DNA from: Oreohelix idahoensis | Lineage: Eukaryota; Mollusca; Gastropoda; Stylommatophora; Oreohelicidae | Assembly (NCBI GenBank): GCA_024509875.1 | Contig: JAMPIV010014132.1 | Location: forward strand, 307,501-371,500 | Reading direction: 5' to 3' | Length of the DNA: 64,000 nucleotides | Shown: piece by piece, positions 13,801 to 24,130 of the stretch | Layout of the letters: every line of letters begins with the position of its first letter | How positions within the stretch are numbered: the stretch's first letter is position 1 | Made by a program: the position numbers and the translations under genes | Notes under the pieces: model-generated | Told to the model about the DNA's origin: nothing | The model's input: only the letters and a program-made list of their open reading frames with translations | The model's database searches: none

Positions 13801-15683
13801 CCCTATTAAGGACCTGGACAGATGAGAAGGCGGAAGAGACTGTTACCTCATCTTATCAATATGTGAACGAACTGACTAATCGTTTGAAAGCTGGATGGAA
13901 ACTGGCAAATGATAATTTGAAGCAAGCCAGGAAGAAACATGCAGCATATTTTAATAGGAAGGCAAAGGACAGGGAACTGGCAGTCGGAGAGAAGGTGCTG
14001 CTTCTACTACCCGGAAGCCAGAATAAATTACAAATTGGTTGGCAAGGTCCATATACGGTTTTAGAGAAGGTGTCTAGAACAAACTATAAAATTGACAAAA
14101 AGGGGAAGGAAAAAGTTTATCATGTAAACCTGTTAAAGAAGTATCTGGACAGACCACTCCAGGAAAGCACCCCCTTATTGACCTTGGCTATTGCAACCCA
14201 GATGCAAAAAGAACCACTCACCTCACATGAATACCCATTACATCCTTGTGAAACCGCAGCACAGGTAAAAGTCAGTAAGCACCTGACTAAAAACCAGAGG
14301 GAGAGAGTTCAACAGGTTCTGGAGGAACATACAGATGTATTAACAGATAAACCAGGCCATACAAATTTGCTACAGTATGACATGAAACTGGTAGACTCAA
14401 ACCCAATCTGTATGAGAGCCTATTCTATTCCGTTCGCGAAGGAGAAGGCATTGAAGGAAGAAATAGAGTATTTGTTGAAGGAGGGGATTATTTCGCACAG
14501 TGAATCATCTTTTAGTTCTAGTGTCGTTTTGTTGAGAAAACCGTCTGGGGAACACAGACTGTGCATAGATTACAGGAAACTGAATGCTGTCACAGAAGGA
14601 CAAGTGGATCCATTACCAGACACAAAACAGTTATTTGCCAGACTGAACAAGGCAAAATACTTTTCAAAGGTGGATCTGAGTAAAGGCTATTACCAGATCC
14701 CAGTGAAGCCTGAAGTGAGACCTTATTTGGCTTTTAGCACTTCGGATGGACATTATGAATTCAATATGCTACCATTCGGACTGAAAAATGCTCCGAGTGT
14801 GTTTTCAAGGATGATGCGAAAATTGTTGGATCCCCTGAATAACCCATGTATCACGAATTTCATGGATGATATTCTCGTCGCCACAGAGACATTTGAAGAA
14901 CACATTGAAGCTCTGGAGATGTTGTTTGATAGACTTCGGGAGGCGAATTTGACTGCTAGGCCAACAAAATGTTGTATTGGATGCAAAGAGTTGGAATTCT
15001 TGGGACACACTGTATATCAGGGTAATATGACCCCTGATCCTAAGAACTTGGAAAAACTGCAGAGAGCACCTAGGCCGCAAACAAAAAAGGACGTGCGATC
15101 ATTTGTGTCGTTAGGCGGATTTTATCAGAAATACATCAAAAATTTTAACGCTATATGTGCTCCTCTGACTGATTTGACTCGCAAGGGACTTCCAGATAAA
15201 ATTATTTGGACTGCACAATGTGAACTAGCGTTCCAAGAGTTAAAGGAAAAACTCACTAGCAAGCCTATTCTCAAACTGCCTGATTTGACACAGGACTTTG
15301 TCTTAAGAACCGATGCAAGTAATGTAGGACTAGGAGGGGCTTTGTTGCAAAGATCATCTTCACCTGATGGGGAACTGAAACCAGTCGCTTATGCAAGCCG
15401 CAAATTGAATAAGGCGGAACAAGGATACTCCACAAGCGAAAAAGAATGTTTAGCGTTAATCTGGGCAATAAAGAAGTTTCAAATCTATCTGTATGGTAGG
15501 ACTTTTGTGGTGGAGACGGACCATCAGCCTCTCGTATTTTTATCTCAGGCTAAGCATGAAAACGCAAGATTGCTGAGGTGGTCTTTATTGCTTCAACCTT
15601 ATCAGTTCAGTATCCAATATATCCCAGGCAAATTGAATGTCGGTGCAGATTTCCTCAGTCGGCACCCCTGTGATCAAAATTAG
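13782..15683 (+). CDS. pol: Element A integrase C-terminal domain, reverse transcriptase and RNase H
   Basis: The frame is open from 13782, directly after a stop at 13779; the first ATG is at 13863. Numbered from that Met, residues 1-100 are the integrase C-terminal domain, with the GEKVLLLLP and WQGPYTV motifs typical of gypsy integrases. Residues 120-180 link to RT. RT has LCIDYRKLN at 234-241, the first catalytic Asp in KVDLSKGYYQIP (D271), LPFGLKNAPSVF at 303-314 and FMDD with catalytic Asp 335 and 336. RNase H follows with D484 (RTDAS), E528 (SEKECLAL), D553 (ETDHQPL) and D596 (VGADFLSR). All expected catalytic residues of RT and RNase H are present and there is no frameshift, so this is the best-preserved coding sequence in the window. 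It would make DNA from element RNA and remove the RNA strand. It lacks its own start and an upstream integrase core. Confidence 0.92.
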   Translation: MKDPDVALLRTWTDEKAEETVTSSYQYVNELTNRLKAGWKLANDNLKQARKKHAAYFNRKAKDRELAVGEKVLLLLPGSQNKLQIGWQGPYTVLEKVSRTNYKIDKKGKEKVYHVNLLKKYLDRPLQESTPLLTLAIATQMQKEPLTSHEYPLHPCETAAQVKVSKHLTKNQRERVQQVLEEHTDVLTDKPGHTNLLQYDMKLVDSNPICMRAYSIPFAKEKALKEEIEYLLKEGIISHSESSFSSSVVLLRKPSGEHRLCIDYRKLNAVTEGQVDPLPDTKQLFARLNKAKYFSKVDLSKGYYQIPVKPEVRPYLAFSTSDGHYEFNMLPFGLKNAPSVFSRMMRKLLDPLNNPCITNFMDDILVATETFEEHIEALEMLFDRLREANLTARPTKCCIGCKELEFLGHTVYQGNMTPDPKNLEKLQRAPRPQTKKDVRSFVSLGGFYQKYIKNFNAICAPLTDLTRKGLPDKIIWTAQCELAFQELKEKLTSKPILKLPDLTQDFVLRTDASNVGLGGALLQRSSSPDGELKPVAYASRKLNKAEQGYSTSEKECLALIWAIKKFQIYLYGRTFVVETDHQPLVFLSQAKHENARLLRWSLLLQPYQFSIQYIPGKLNVGADFLSRHPCDQN

Positions 15684-15757
15684 AGTAGTGGCAGACGTGA
15701 GGAGTAATTTTACCTATGTGTATCGCTGGTTTTGGAACTTGCCATAGGCATGTTTTC

Positions 15758-15768
15758 AAGTGGGGAGA
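15758..15768 (+). other. Polypurine tract of element A
   Basis: AAGTGGGGAGA lies 75 bp after the RNase H stop and two bases before the TGTAGTG at 15771. This is the expected place for the plus-strand primer of a Ty3/gypsy element, immediately before an LTR. The assignment rests on position and base content only. Confidence 0.6.
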
Positions 15769-15770
15769 TG

Positions 15771-17602
15771 TGTAGTGAAATTGACAGAGATACAACGGTA
15801 AAATACCTCCAAGGATAACATATAAGGATAAAAACATAATGCGTAGGCTGCTGATAGACATGATCGCCCAGACCGCGGGTCATCACCCTCCATAAGAATT
15901 GACTTGCTAGACAGGAGGGGAACGGCGGATGAAAGGAAAAAAATATGACTGGAAAGATTGCGTGAGACTAGAAAGGCTAAGGAGACGCAATTGGGGGGGA
16001 AACGGAGAAAAGTCACGTTTCCCAAGTTGACATAAAAAGTAAGCAACTCGACAGAAGGGACCATAGATATGTTACGCCACAGTCATTTATTGGACGCTTT
16101 TGCGATACCAAGCCCTTGATTTGAATTCAGCGGCTAAAACGCAGATGTTTGGAATATTACAAAAAGTAAAAAGTAAATTTTTCTTAATATTAATGTTAGG
16201 AATATAAAAATTAGCTGGCCGGATGGCCCATTCTGAGCAGTGAACTAATATGGTCTTAATTTTACAAACGGATAGATAATATTGAAGATAATGACAAAAG
16301 ACAGTGTTGTTCACATCATCGACAGACTGTATTGAATCTAAAAGTGTCGCTAATTGCACAAAAAAACACGACCTCGAGACGCAAGTGTTCAAATCTACGT
16401 AGTATGGAAGAGAGGGACATTGGTGGTGGCTGTGTCTAAAAATAACTTTTAACGACAAAATTTTGGAGGGGAGAGAAAGGTTGGTTCAAAAATCAAGTAC
16501 ATTTTGTAGAAACACAAGTAGAGACGGACAGACTAACAGATAACCATCCATACTTGACTGAAGCATGACTGAAATGACTTTAGTGTAGGAAATTTGAATT
16601 TAAAATAAACCTAGGCAGTGATTGGCCACAGACAATCATATCATTAGCGCTCAGACGCGAAAGTGGGGCCATTCTTCAATAGTTGTTCAGTGATAGACAC
16701 AGATTTTAAAGTGTGGTGATTTCCATATGAAAGAAAGTGAAAGAAATTTAGGGACGCCATACTATAGCCAGCAGCTCAGCTGAGTTTTGCTAGCAATTCT
16801 GTGTTATTTATTCATAATCTGAGCTGCGAGTTTCTGTTGTCAACAAAGCAGTGTCTATTCAGTTGGTGACTTTACTCGAGTGTATCTGTGCAGTACTTGT
16901 GACAGAGACCACCATTATTGCCCGCCAGCACGGAGAGGTGGGACCACCTGATTTCAGCACCAGAGCTACAACGACAAGATGAGTGAGCCTCTGGTCTGCT
17001 GGACATTCACCAACGCTGTGTAGTTACTAATACCCCATAAAAATTCCCACCATTTTCTGGACACTGTGTAGTCAATATAGACAGGTGTGATGAGGCCACC
17101 CCAACAGCACAAACATTAACTATCCTCCCAAGTAGATGACTACTAGAACATTTTAATAAAACTAACTAGTATAGTACATATATATGTACACTATTGCATT
17201 TATGATATAATATTCCATGCATTTCTTTCATAATCTCTAAATCCTTTTAAGTTCTGGTCAACCTAAAAAATTGATCCAGAACAAAATAAATGTAATTCTA
17301 TCAAAAAAATTTTTACACACGTGAGTTAGTTCAGTGTATTTTAACACTTGTTAATATTATTAGTCTTGTTAAATATCTGTGGGTATATCTATAACCTATT
17401 ACACCACACTACATATCATAACCCTAGACACTTTACGTAGCCACATTCATTAAAAAAAAATTAAGTGTGAGGTCGTAGTGGTAGCAAGAAAGGCCTTCTG
17501 ACAATTCTCAACTACATTTTATCTCAGGAGCCTTCACAGCTGGCCTCATACAATTACATTTAGTAATATCAACATCATACAATACCATCAAACACCACTA
17601 CA
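15771..17602 (-). repeat. LTR on the minus strand, shared border of elements A and B
   Basis: On the minus strand this 1832-bp unit starts TGTAGTGGTGTTTGATGG at 17602 and ends CAATTTCACTACA at 15771. The start matches the start of the solo LTR at 52154 (TGTAGTGGTTTTTGATG). The end matches that LTR's end (AATTTCACCACA at 54500) over some 40 bp with a few changes. Inside, the blocks CCTTCACAGCTG (+ strand, near 17530), GTGGTAGCAAG and CTAGACAC, and a GCAGCTCAGCTGAGTTTTGC block near 16770, recur in the LTRs at 41540-43729 and 52154-54500. It is thus the 3' LTR of element B. The 5-bp sequences flanking it do not match, so it is not a simple solo-LTR insertion. Confidence 0.8.
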
Positions 17603-18700
17603 GCTGACATGGCCACTGCTTCTCCCCACATAGAGCAGGTATCAACCAAGGTTAAAATGTAAGCATTTCTCTTCATGGTCCTAGTGAGGGGTCCAACAAT
17701 ATCCACTGCAACACGTTCAAAAGGGGTTCCCATAATGGGCATTTCTCCCAGTGTTGCTGGTGCAGTCCTTTGCTTAGGAGCTACTCTTTGGCATTCTGGA
17801 CAGGATCTTACATATCTCTTTATGTCCTCTGTGATTCCTGGCCAGAAGTAGTGACAGGCTATCCTTTGTCCAGTGGCCCCTATTCCCATATGTCCACTGA
17901 AGGGTATAGCATGTCCTAGCGTCATAACCTTCTCCCTGTAAGATTTTGGCACTACAAGCTGTCCATGCCCTTTAGGTCCTGTTCCAGCTTTTCTGTATAG
18001 TAGGCCATTCTTCATATACAAGTCTCCTTTCTCTGGAGGGTTATGTGCTTTAGGCAATTTGCCAAAGCAAGGCTTCAATGTGCTGTCTGCTGCTTGAGCC
18101 TTTTTCATCTCTTCTGGATGAGTATTGATAGGATTCTCCTCCATTTTCCTGGAGCTTTCCCTGGTCTGGACTGTTGCCATAACTACAGGTTTTATAGGTT
18201 CTCCAAGGAAAACATACCTACACCCCAAAATCAAAGGGTAAATAGGGTCGTCCATCACTGCTGCTTTGATTTCTCCTTCCACATAGCGAGATCTTATGTT
18301 GATTCGAGCTATGGATAATGTCATGGTTCATGCTCCCTTGATCGGTCCTCTGATTTCCACGGTTTCTGTGGTTATCTGGTCAGGACTCACTAGAGAAGAG
18401 CACACAACTGAATCGAAGTCCAATCCTGTGTCATATAAACACAGTACTTGAATGCCGTTCACGGTCACTTCCTCACAGACAGGGGGATGATGGAAGTCCT
18501 TCTGACGTACTGCTATTTCCTTCCTTCCCTGCTTCCCTGTTGTAAGACATGCAGCATGATAAGGGGGATTCTTCCTTCTGCAGTCCGCAGTATTGTGGTT
18601 ACTCATTAGACAAGTTTTACACCGCTTTCCTTCCTTCCGGTAAGGTGTCTTATCCGATCTTAGAGGGTTTTTGTCATTTTGGTCAAATCTTTGTTTGTTC
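17603..18700 (-). pseudogene. pol: Element B zinc knuckle, protease and truncated integrase
   Basis: The zinc knuckle (CX2CX4HX4C) is encoded at 18580-18621 on the minus strand. The protease follows with LYDTGLDFDSVV. An in-frame TGA at 18328-18330 interrupts the protease between the active site and the PLILG segment; after it the same frame continues with RYVEGEI and PLILGCRYVFLG. The linker MATVQTRES leads to a complete HHCC domain (two His, then SCPECQ) and to the first part of the integrase core, with VAVDIVGP carrying the first catalytic Asp. About 20 residues later, after LVDTCSMWGEAVAMS, the reading runs into LTR sequence and stops at 17575. The second Asp and the Glu are absent. The gene is dead both by the nonsense codon and by the deletion. 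Confidence 0.85.
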
Positions 18701-18775
18701 CTTGTGGTATGGTCCTTTTGTTCATATTTGGTATAGTTTTGTGATGATTTGAAGTTTTCGCCCTGCTCCTTCTTC

Positions 18776-19823
18776 TTATTTCCTAATAATTCTGCCTGAG
18801 CTGCTTAGATATCTCTCAGCAACAGTTACAATATCTTCCAATCTCTCTGCTCCTTGTTCCATGATAAACTTCCTCATTTCTTGAGGCATGGACTCTTTCA
18901 CTTGCTCCATCATTATCATTTCTTTCAGATCCTGACACTTTCCTAAACTACTCCATTTTTCCAAATAGGTTTCCAATCTAGCAGAGAATTGGTGATAGTT
19001 TTCTCCTGGAAGAAGTTTAGCTGTTCGGAATTTCTTTCTATATGATTCTGAGTTCTTTTCATATCTCACAAGCAGTGCCTGCTTCAGGATTTCATAATCT
19101 TCCTGGTCATCTCTTGAGAGCTTCAAATATACATCGTAGGCCACACCTCTCAATCCCTGAGATAGTTTAAGACTCCACTTTTCTTTCACTAAGCCATAGG
19201 TAGTGGCAAGTCTTTCGTATCTATCCAGGTACGACTCAATGGCGTCTTCTTTCTCAACAAATGGGTCCAGATGAAAATTCATGGCCCCCACTTGAGGTGC
19301 TCTGGCTGGAGCTACTCTCAGAGTGAGGTGAGCTACCACCATTATTGCCAGTAGTTGCCTGAATTTCGAGCTCTTTTAATCTCAATTGATGGTCTCTCTC
19401 TGCTTGTAATTTCCTTTCCTCAGATTCAATTTTCTTTGCCTCATTTTCAGCCTCCAATTTCTTGACTTCCGCTGCTAATTTGCTTTCTTCAACTTCTAAT
19501 CTTTTGGCTTCTCTCTCAGCGTCCAGTCTTTTGTCATCTCTCTCAGCTTCCAGTCTTTTGGCTTCTCTTTCAGCTTCCAGTCTTTTGTCTTCTCTCTCAG
19601 CTTCCAGTCTTTTGTCTTCTCTCTCAGCTTCCAGTCTTTTGCCTTCTCTCTCAGCTTCCAGTCTCTTGGCTTCTCTTTCAGCTTCTACTTGCAATTTCCT
19701 TTCCTCTCTATCCATGTGTTTGTCCACTTCTGTTGTGACATACTGAATAAGAGCATCACCTGTAATATTTATTTCCTTACCCATCTGCATGACCGCAGTT
19801 CTGAACTTCACTAGATCAGCCAT
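18776..19823 (-). pseudogene. gag: Element B gag: coiled-coil N-terminus plus SCAN-like capsid domain
   Basis: The start is the ATG at 19823, in the good context GCCATGG. The first frame (to 19254) has a short N-terminal region, then a long charged helix built from a nine-residue repeat of the type REAKRLEAE, then a Ser/Gly-rich linker. A frameshift within the overlap 19254-19342 moves into the second frame. That frame has DPFVEKEDAIESYLDRYERLA, a helix ending in VYLKLSRDDQEDY, RKKFRTAKLLPGENYHQF and, near its end, MIMMEQVKESMPQEMRKF. This pattern is the helical core of gypsy Gag proteins related to vertebrate SCAN domains, which oligomerise. A second small frame change near 18790-18810 separates it from the zinc-knuckle frame. 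With two frameshifts the gene is inactive. Confidence 0.8.
19493..19720 (-). repeat. 27-bp coding tandem repeat in gag
   Basis: About eight copies of a 27-bp unit encode the nine-residue pattern REAKRLEAE, varied at the third residue (A, D or G). Frame is preserved because the unit is a multiple of three. The product would be a single long charged helix or coiled coil. Confidence 0.9.
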
Positions 19824-20490
19824 GGCGTTACTTAGAAAGGGTATGTAAATTTACTATATCCAAATATTATAATTAAACTTAATTAATTTAAATGAACAAA
19901 TAATTTCTGTGCAACTTTGTGAGCATCAACTATTTACTGAGTACTAAATGGTACTCCTCCTAAGAAAACAATAAAAAATAATGTTATAGAATATATATAT
20001 ATTTGTTTAATGTGTTTCTTCTGTTATCTATGGGGGGCACAAGATAGAGTTAGTAGATAGATGAATAGACTAAGTATGGCTCAAGGTGTATAGAAATATC
20101 CCAGGAACGAGACCTCATTGTGGCGTGAGGTTTTTATTTGTCTCTAGGATCAGTGTAGTACTGACAATTACAGAAATAGAATTTCTGCAGAAAAGGGTGA
20201 AGTCCCAGTGTCTGAGAGAACTACTGGTATCACAAATTGGTTACGGATGTGAATGATCTGATCTCGAAAAATTAGTAGAGAGGAGACCGACATAAATTGC
20301 CACCTCCGCTGTGTAACTAACTGTGATATTAAGACAAGGAAACAGATTTTACTTAACAATGATAAAATTGACAAGTCTTCAAATACAATTTCCTTATAAT
20401 TTTTTTAGTATATATACTATCTACTCTTGTGCTGAAGGATGGATGTTGAAACAATGGAATATAATGGATTTGTAAGTTTACAAATGATTT
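19824..20490. other. AT-rich stretch 5' of element B gag, no gene seen
   Basis: This should hold the leader, primer-binding site and 5' LTR of element B, but I find no match to the LTR ends used by the other copies. A short AT run lies near 19990. No protein-like frame is present. Confidence 0.5.
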
Positions 20491-20493
20491 ATA

Positions 20494-20704
<211 letters not shown>

Positions 20705-20788
20705 AAGTCTTCCAATTATAGGAAACAAATTGCAATCACTTATAGTAAATGTATCAGCTGTGCTGTTAATTCAGTATATAACATTTAT

Positions 20789-21606
20789 CATTCATTCATT
20801 CATAACCCTCCACTCCCAAAGGAGCATAGGCCTTCAACAAACACATGCCAAGTCCTCCTGTCCCGTGCCATCATCTCAAGTTCTTTCCATGTTCTCCTCA
20901 TCATTTTCACCTCTGTTTCCAACTCTCTTCTCCATGTACTTCTTGGTCTTCCTCTGCCTCTCTTGCCCTGGGGGTTCCAGAACAAGGACGGCCTTGTAAT
21001 GCTATCAGCAGGTTTCCTCAGTGTGTGTCCTATCCATCGCCATCGTCTTCTTCTCATCTCTTGTTCCACTGGCACTTGTCTAGTTCTTGTCATCATTTCC
21101 ACGTTGGTAACCTTGTCATACCATTTTAATCCCTCTATTCTACGCAAGCACCCATTTATGAAAGTCTGTAGCTTTTTGGTTGTTGTCTTTGTTGTTCTCC
21201 ATGTCTCCGAGCCATACAATAGGACTGACTTCACATTTGAATTGAAGATTCTTATTTTCGTGTTGGATCCGATTTCTCTTGATCTCCATATATTTCCCAA
21301 TGCAATGAAAGCTCCTCTTGCCTTTTGTATTCTTATTTTGATATCGCTGTCTGTCCCTCCAACTTTGTCTATATTACTGCCAAGATATGTGTATGATTCT
21401 ACATCTTGAATTGGTGTTTCTTCAAGTTCAACCCTGTTATCATTACCTGCATTTATTCTCATTATTTTTGTCTTTTCCCTGTGTATTTTCAGACCCAATT
21501 GCTGTGACCTCTCATCGAGTGTTTTCAATTTGTCCTGCATCTGATTAGGTTATGGGACAGAAGAGCCAAGTCATCAGCAAAATCCAGATCATCCAAGTCG
21601 CTTTCT
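20789..21606 (-). mobile_element. LINE-a copy, 5'-truncated (RT end and C-terminal region)
   Basis: Minus-strand coding starts in the RT FADD motif (DDLDFADDLALLSH, near 21600) and continues in the frame 21540-20800. That frame holds the thumb-like [19 protein letters not shown] and [10 protein letters not shown] segments and the conserved C-terminal [12 protein letters not shown]. It ends in FGSGGL at the stop. The 3' tail is a short (ATGA)n at 20789-20803. Near-identical protein is encoded at 43735-44810, so both are recent copies of one family. The 5' truncation at about 21606 is typical of target-primed reverse transcription. One indel separates the RT part from the rest. Confidence 0.9.
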
Positions 21607-22370
21607 CGTCACTGACAGTTACTTTGCTCACAATGCTGACAGAAATGGTACTAATGTGTACTCATCTCTTGGAATAGTTCGGTCCGTAATTTCTTGCACA
21701 CAACACCCGCTGATGGTCGTTTTGTTAGCCCACCCAAGACTGAGGGGGACTAAAGAGGTTGATCCTGTGCAATCACTGTGCTCCTGCGACGTTCCAGTCA
21801 GCTGGATTGACACGACATACGTCCTCAGGTTTGATGACACGAATAAAACCCTCCAAGATTTAAACAGGCCAGGTTTTTACTCGACTAGTGAAGCAGGCTG
21901 CAGGTCAATGCACTCCGGTAAGCAATAAATCAAGGTTGACAGCTTCTCTTCTTCAGTCGGTCGGTGGTATCTGGCTTCGTGTTGGTGTTGCGTGTTTTTG
22001 CATAAAATCTCGCCCGATTATATAGGCAGGTGAAGTAACTTCTACTGCTTAAGGAAAGCGTTTGGTTGGTTCCTGGCGGGGCAAGCTGATTGGTTTTCTG
22101 CAGTTTTGTACCATGCCTCGTACCGTCCTTGACCTAGACGAGTCCTGAACAAAACAGGGCTTATGGCTAATTTTATTCTGTTTTTTCCGCTATATTGGGT
22201 GACAAGATGGCCGCAACCGACATCCAAAAAACAGGGCTTAAGTTTTTTCCTGGCGTAACTTTTTGTAATTTATTCCGGCTCAGCAACTGTGCGTTGATTG
22301 GCTGGGGCAAATTTGTATCCCGACCTTATGATTAAACTAAGAAGTGGGTTTACACACTCGTTTCACGACA
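21607..22370. other. Unassigned, no gene recognised
   Basis: Frames of 60-90 codons occur on both strands around 21630-21930, but neither resembles a known family and they overlap each other antisense. The rest is non-coding and without internal repeats. Confidence 0.5.
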
Positions 22371-23085
22371 GTGTGTCAGACCAATGAATAAATGTGTCAT
22401 CTGGGTCGGATCAAAGAATGAATGTGTCATATGGGTAAACAGTCCAATTAATAAATGAATGTGTATGTGGGTCAGACCAATGAATGAATGTGTCATGTGG
22501 GTCAGACCAATGAATGAATGTGTCATGTGGGTAAAAAGTCCAATTAATAAATGAATGGGTATGTGTGTCACACCAATGAATGAATGTGTCATGTGGGTAA
22601 AAATTCCAATTAATAAATGAATGGGTATGTGTGTCAGACCAATGAATGAATGAATGTCATGTGGGTAAAAAGTCCAATAAATAAATGAATGAGTATGTGT
22701 GTCAGACCAATGAATGAATCTGTCAAATCGGTAAAAAGTCCAATTAATAAATGAATGGGTATGTGTGTCAGACCAATGAATGAATGTGTCATCTGGGTCA
22801 GACCAATGAATGAATGTGTCATATGGGTAAAAGGTCCAATTATAAATGAATGTGTATGTGGGTCAGACCAATGAATGAATGTGTCATGTGGGTCAGACCA
22901 ATGAATGAATGTGTCATGTCGATAAAAAGTCCAGTTAATGAATGAATGTGTAATGTTAGTAAAAAGTCCAATTAATTAATTAATGTGTCATGTGAGTCAA
23001 AGACCAGTGAAAAAATATATCATGTGAGTAAACGACCAATTAATAAATGAGTGTGTCATATGAGTTAGAGATCAAATTATGAATG
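22371..23085. repeat. Minisatellite based on CAGACCAATGAATGAATGTG
   Basis: Units of about 27 bp (CAGACCAATGAATGAATGTG plus TCATGTGGGT) alternate with a longer form of about 65 bp containing AAAAAGTCCAATTAATAAATGAATG. Copies are mostly 80-95% alike by eye and decay to the right of 22930. The Thr/His/Ser-rich frames (THSFIGLTHM) are translations of the array. Confidence 0.93.
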
Positions 23086-23815
23086 AACTTCTTTATTTCG
23101 TCGTTCAGGACGCATGGGACTGTGACAAAACGTTTGTACATGTACTTTTTGAGCCCCTCTCTCATTCCTTCATCCGCTTTTTATTTGGCAAATTTCATGC
23201 ACCTTCAACATTTTGCCTTGCCGCTCCCAGACTTGTTTACGTTTCGCCAGGTGAATGTAATAATACCAGGGTAATTAGACCTGGCATCGGATAATACTTT
23301 TATCACGTAAGTCGCCTTGCCACCTTTGATAGAGGCGATCTGCGTTTGTACAATATGGTCAAATACGATCGATGAAGAGAAAGCCGTCTGAGAGATGGAC
23401 AAAGACAAAGATGATAAGTAGATAGTCGCTTCAGCGGCTCCATCCCTGTGTAATTATTACTGATGACCTGGCAGAGGAGACAATCTGGGCGGGAGTATTA
23501 AAGCATTATTAGAAAGAGGTCATGCGATGGAATTTTAAAATGTAATATTTTAAAACACGCCGGGGTATTATGATTTAAACACCCCAACCCACATAGTTAA
23601 GAGCTTACGATTGGCTTGATTTGAGAGACGGGATACACAATGGTTCTCATTGGAAAATTCGTCGGAAGTACAATCTGGGATTTGAACTGAAAATTGGAAA
23701 TATAATCTAGCGATATCGACGTCACAGATCAGACTGCATCGCAACATCAAACTAGCAATTCACCAGAGCCAGAAAGAGAAGGAGCGGACAGAGGATTCCA
23801 AAATTATAAGTGACA
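23086..23815. other. Unassigned, no gene recognised
   Basis: Two overlapping 60-70 codon frames near 23080-23290 and one antisense at 23205-23408 show no family features. I see nothing else. Confidence 0.5.
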
Positions 23816-24130
23816 GATCGAAGTATTTGTGCAACTTTAAAACTAAAAAAGTAAACCCGCATTTTAAAATACAGAGACTGGAAACTTCAAGGACCAAGAT
23901 CGCAGTATTTGCACAACTTTGAAACTTACAAGTAAACCCGCATATTTAAATACAGAGACTGGAAACTTAAAGGACCAAGATCGAAGTATTTGAGCAACTT
24001 TAAAACTTAAAAGTAAACTCGTATTTTTAAATACAAAGACTGGAAACTTAAAGGACCAGGATCGTAGTATTTGGGCTGACTTAAAAGTGAACCAGCAATT
24101 ACAAATACAAAAACTGGAGACCTAAGGAAT
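23816..24130. repeat. Tandem repeat, about 80-bp unit, four copies
   Basis: The unit contains GATCGAAGTATTTG, CAACTTTAAAACT, AGTAAACCCGC and AATACAGAGACTGGAAACT in that order. The first three copies align well; the fourth is shortened and diverged. Confidence 0.88.

Larger units (their letters stand above)
12349..15770 (+). mobile_element. Element A: Ty3/gypsy retrotransposon, Gmr1-like order, 5' end missing
   Basis: The order on the + strand is: end of Gag with a zinc knuckle, aspartic protease, integrase zinc-binding domain, a replaced integrase core, integrase C-terminal domain, reverse transcriptase, RNase H, and a purine tract. Integrase before RT is the reverse of the usual Ty3/gypsy order. 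It is the arrangement published for Gmr1-like elements. The 5' LTR and most of gag are absent; the readable part starts at 12349, close to the artefactual tract. At the 3' end the purine tract is followed not by a forward LTR but by the end of an LTR in the opposite orientation. The element cannot be autonomous as it stands. Confidence 0.85.
17603..19823 (-). mobile_element. Element B: Ty3/gypsy retrotransposon, Gmr1-like, internally deleted
   Basis: Read on the minus strand: gag with a coiled-coil N-terminus and SCAN-like domain, zinc knuckle, protease, integrase zinc-binding domain and the beginning of the integrase core. The sequence then passes directly into the 3' LTR at 17602. The rest of integrase, RT, RNase H and the purine tract are deleted. 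Protease and integrase N-terminal parts clearly resemble those of element A but differ at many residues, so A and B are related subfamilies rather than recent duplicates. No 5' LTR was recognised beyond 19823. Confidence 0.82.

Noticed and set aside
18322..18335. Programmed stop readthrough in element B protease
   Set aside because: The TGA falls inside the protease between active site and C-terminal part, not at a gag-pol border, and element A has a sense codon there. A mutation is simpler.
21628..21928. Pair of antisense frames (70 and 90 codons) as a host gene
   Set aside because: They overlap each other, lack recognisable domains, and the surrounding sequence shows no splice-consistent extension that I can support.
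22350..22822. THSFIGLTHM repeat protein
   Set aside because: Translation of a minisatellite whose unit length varies; frame is not maintained.
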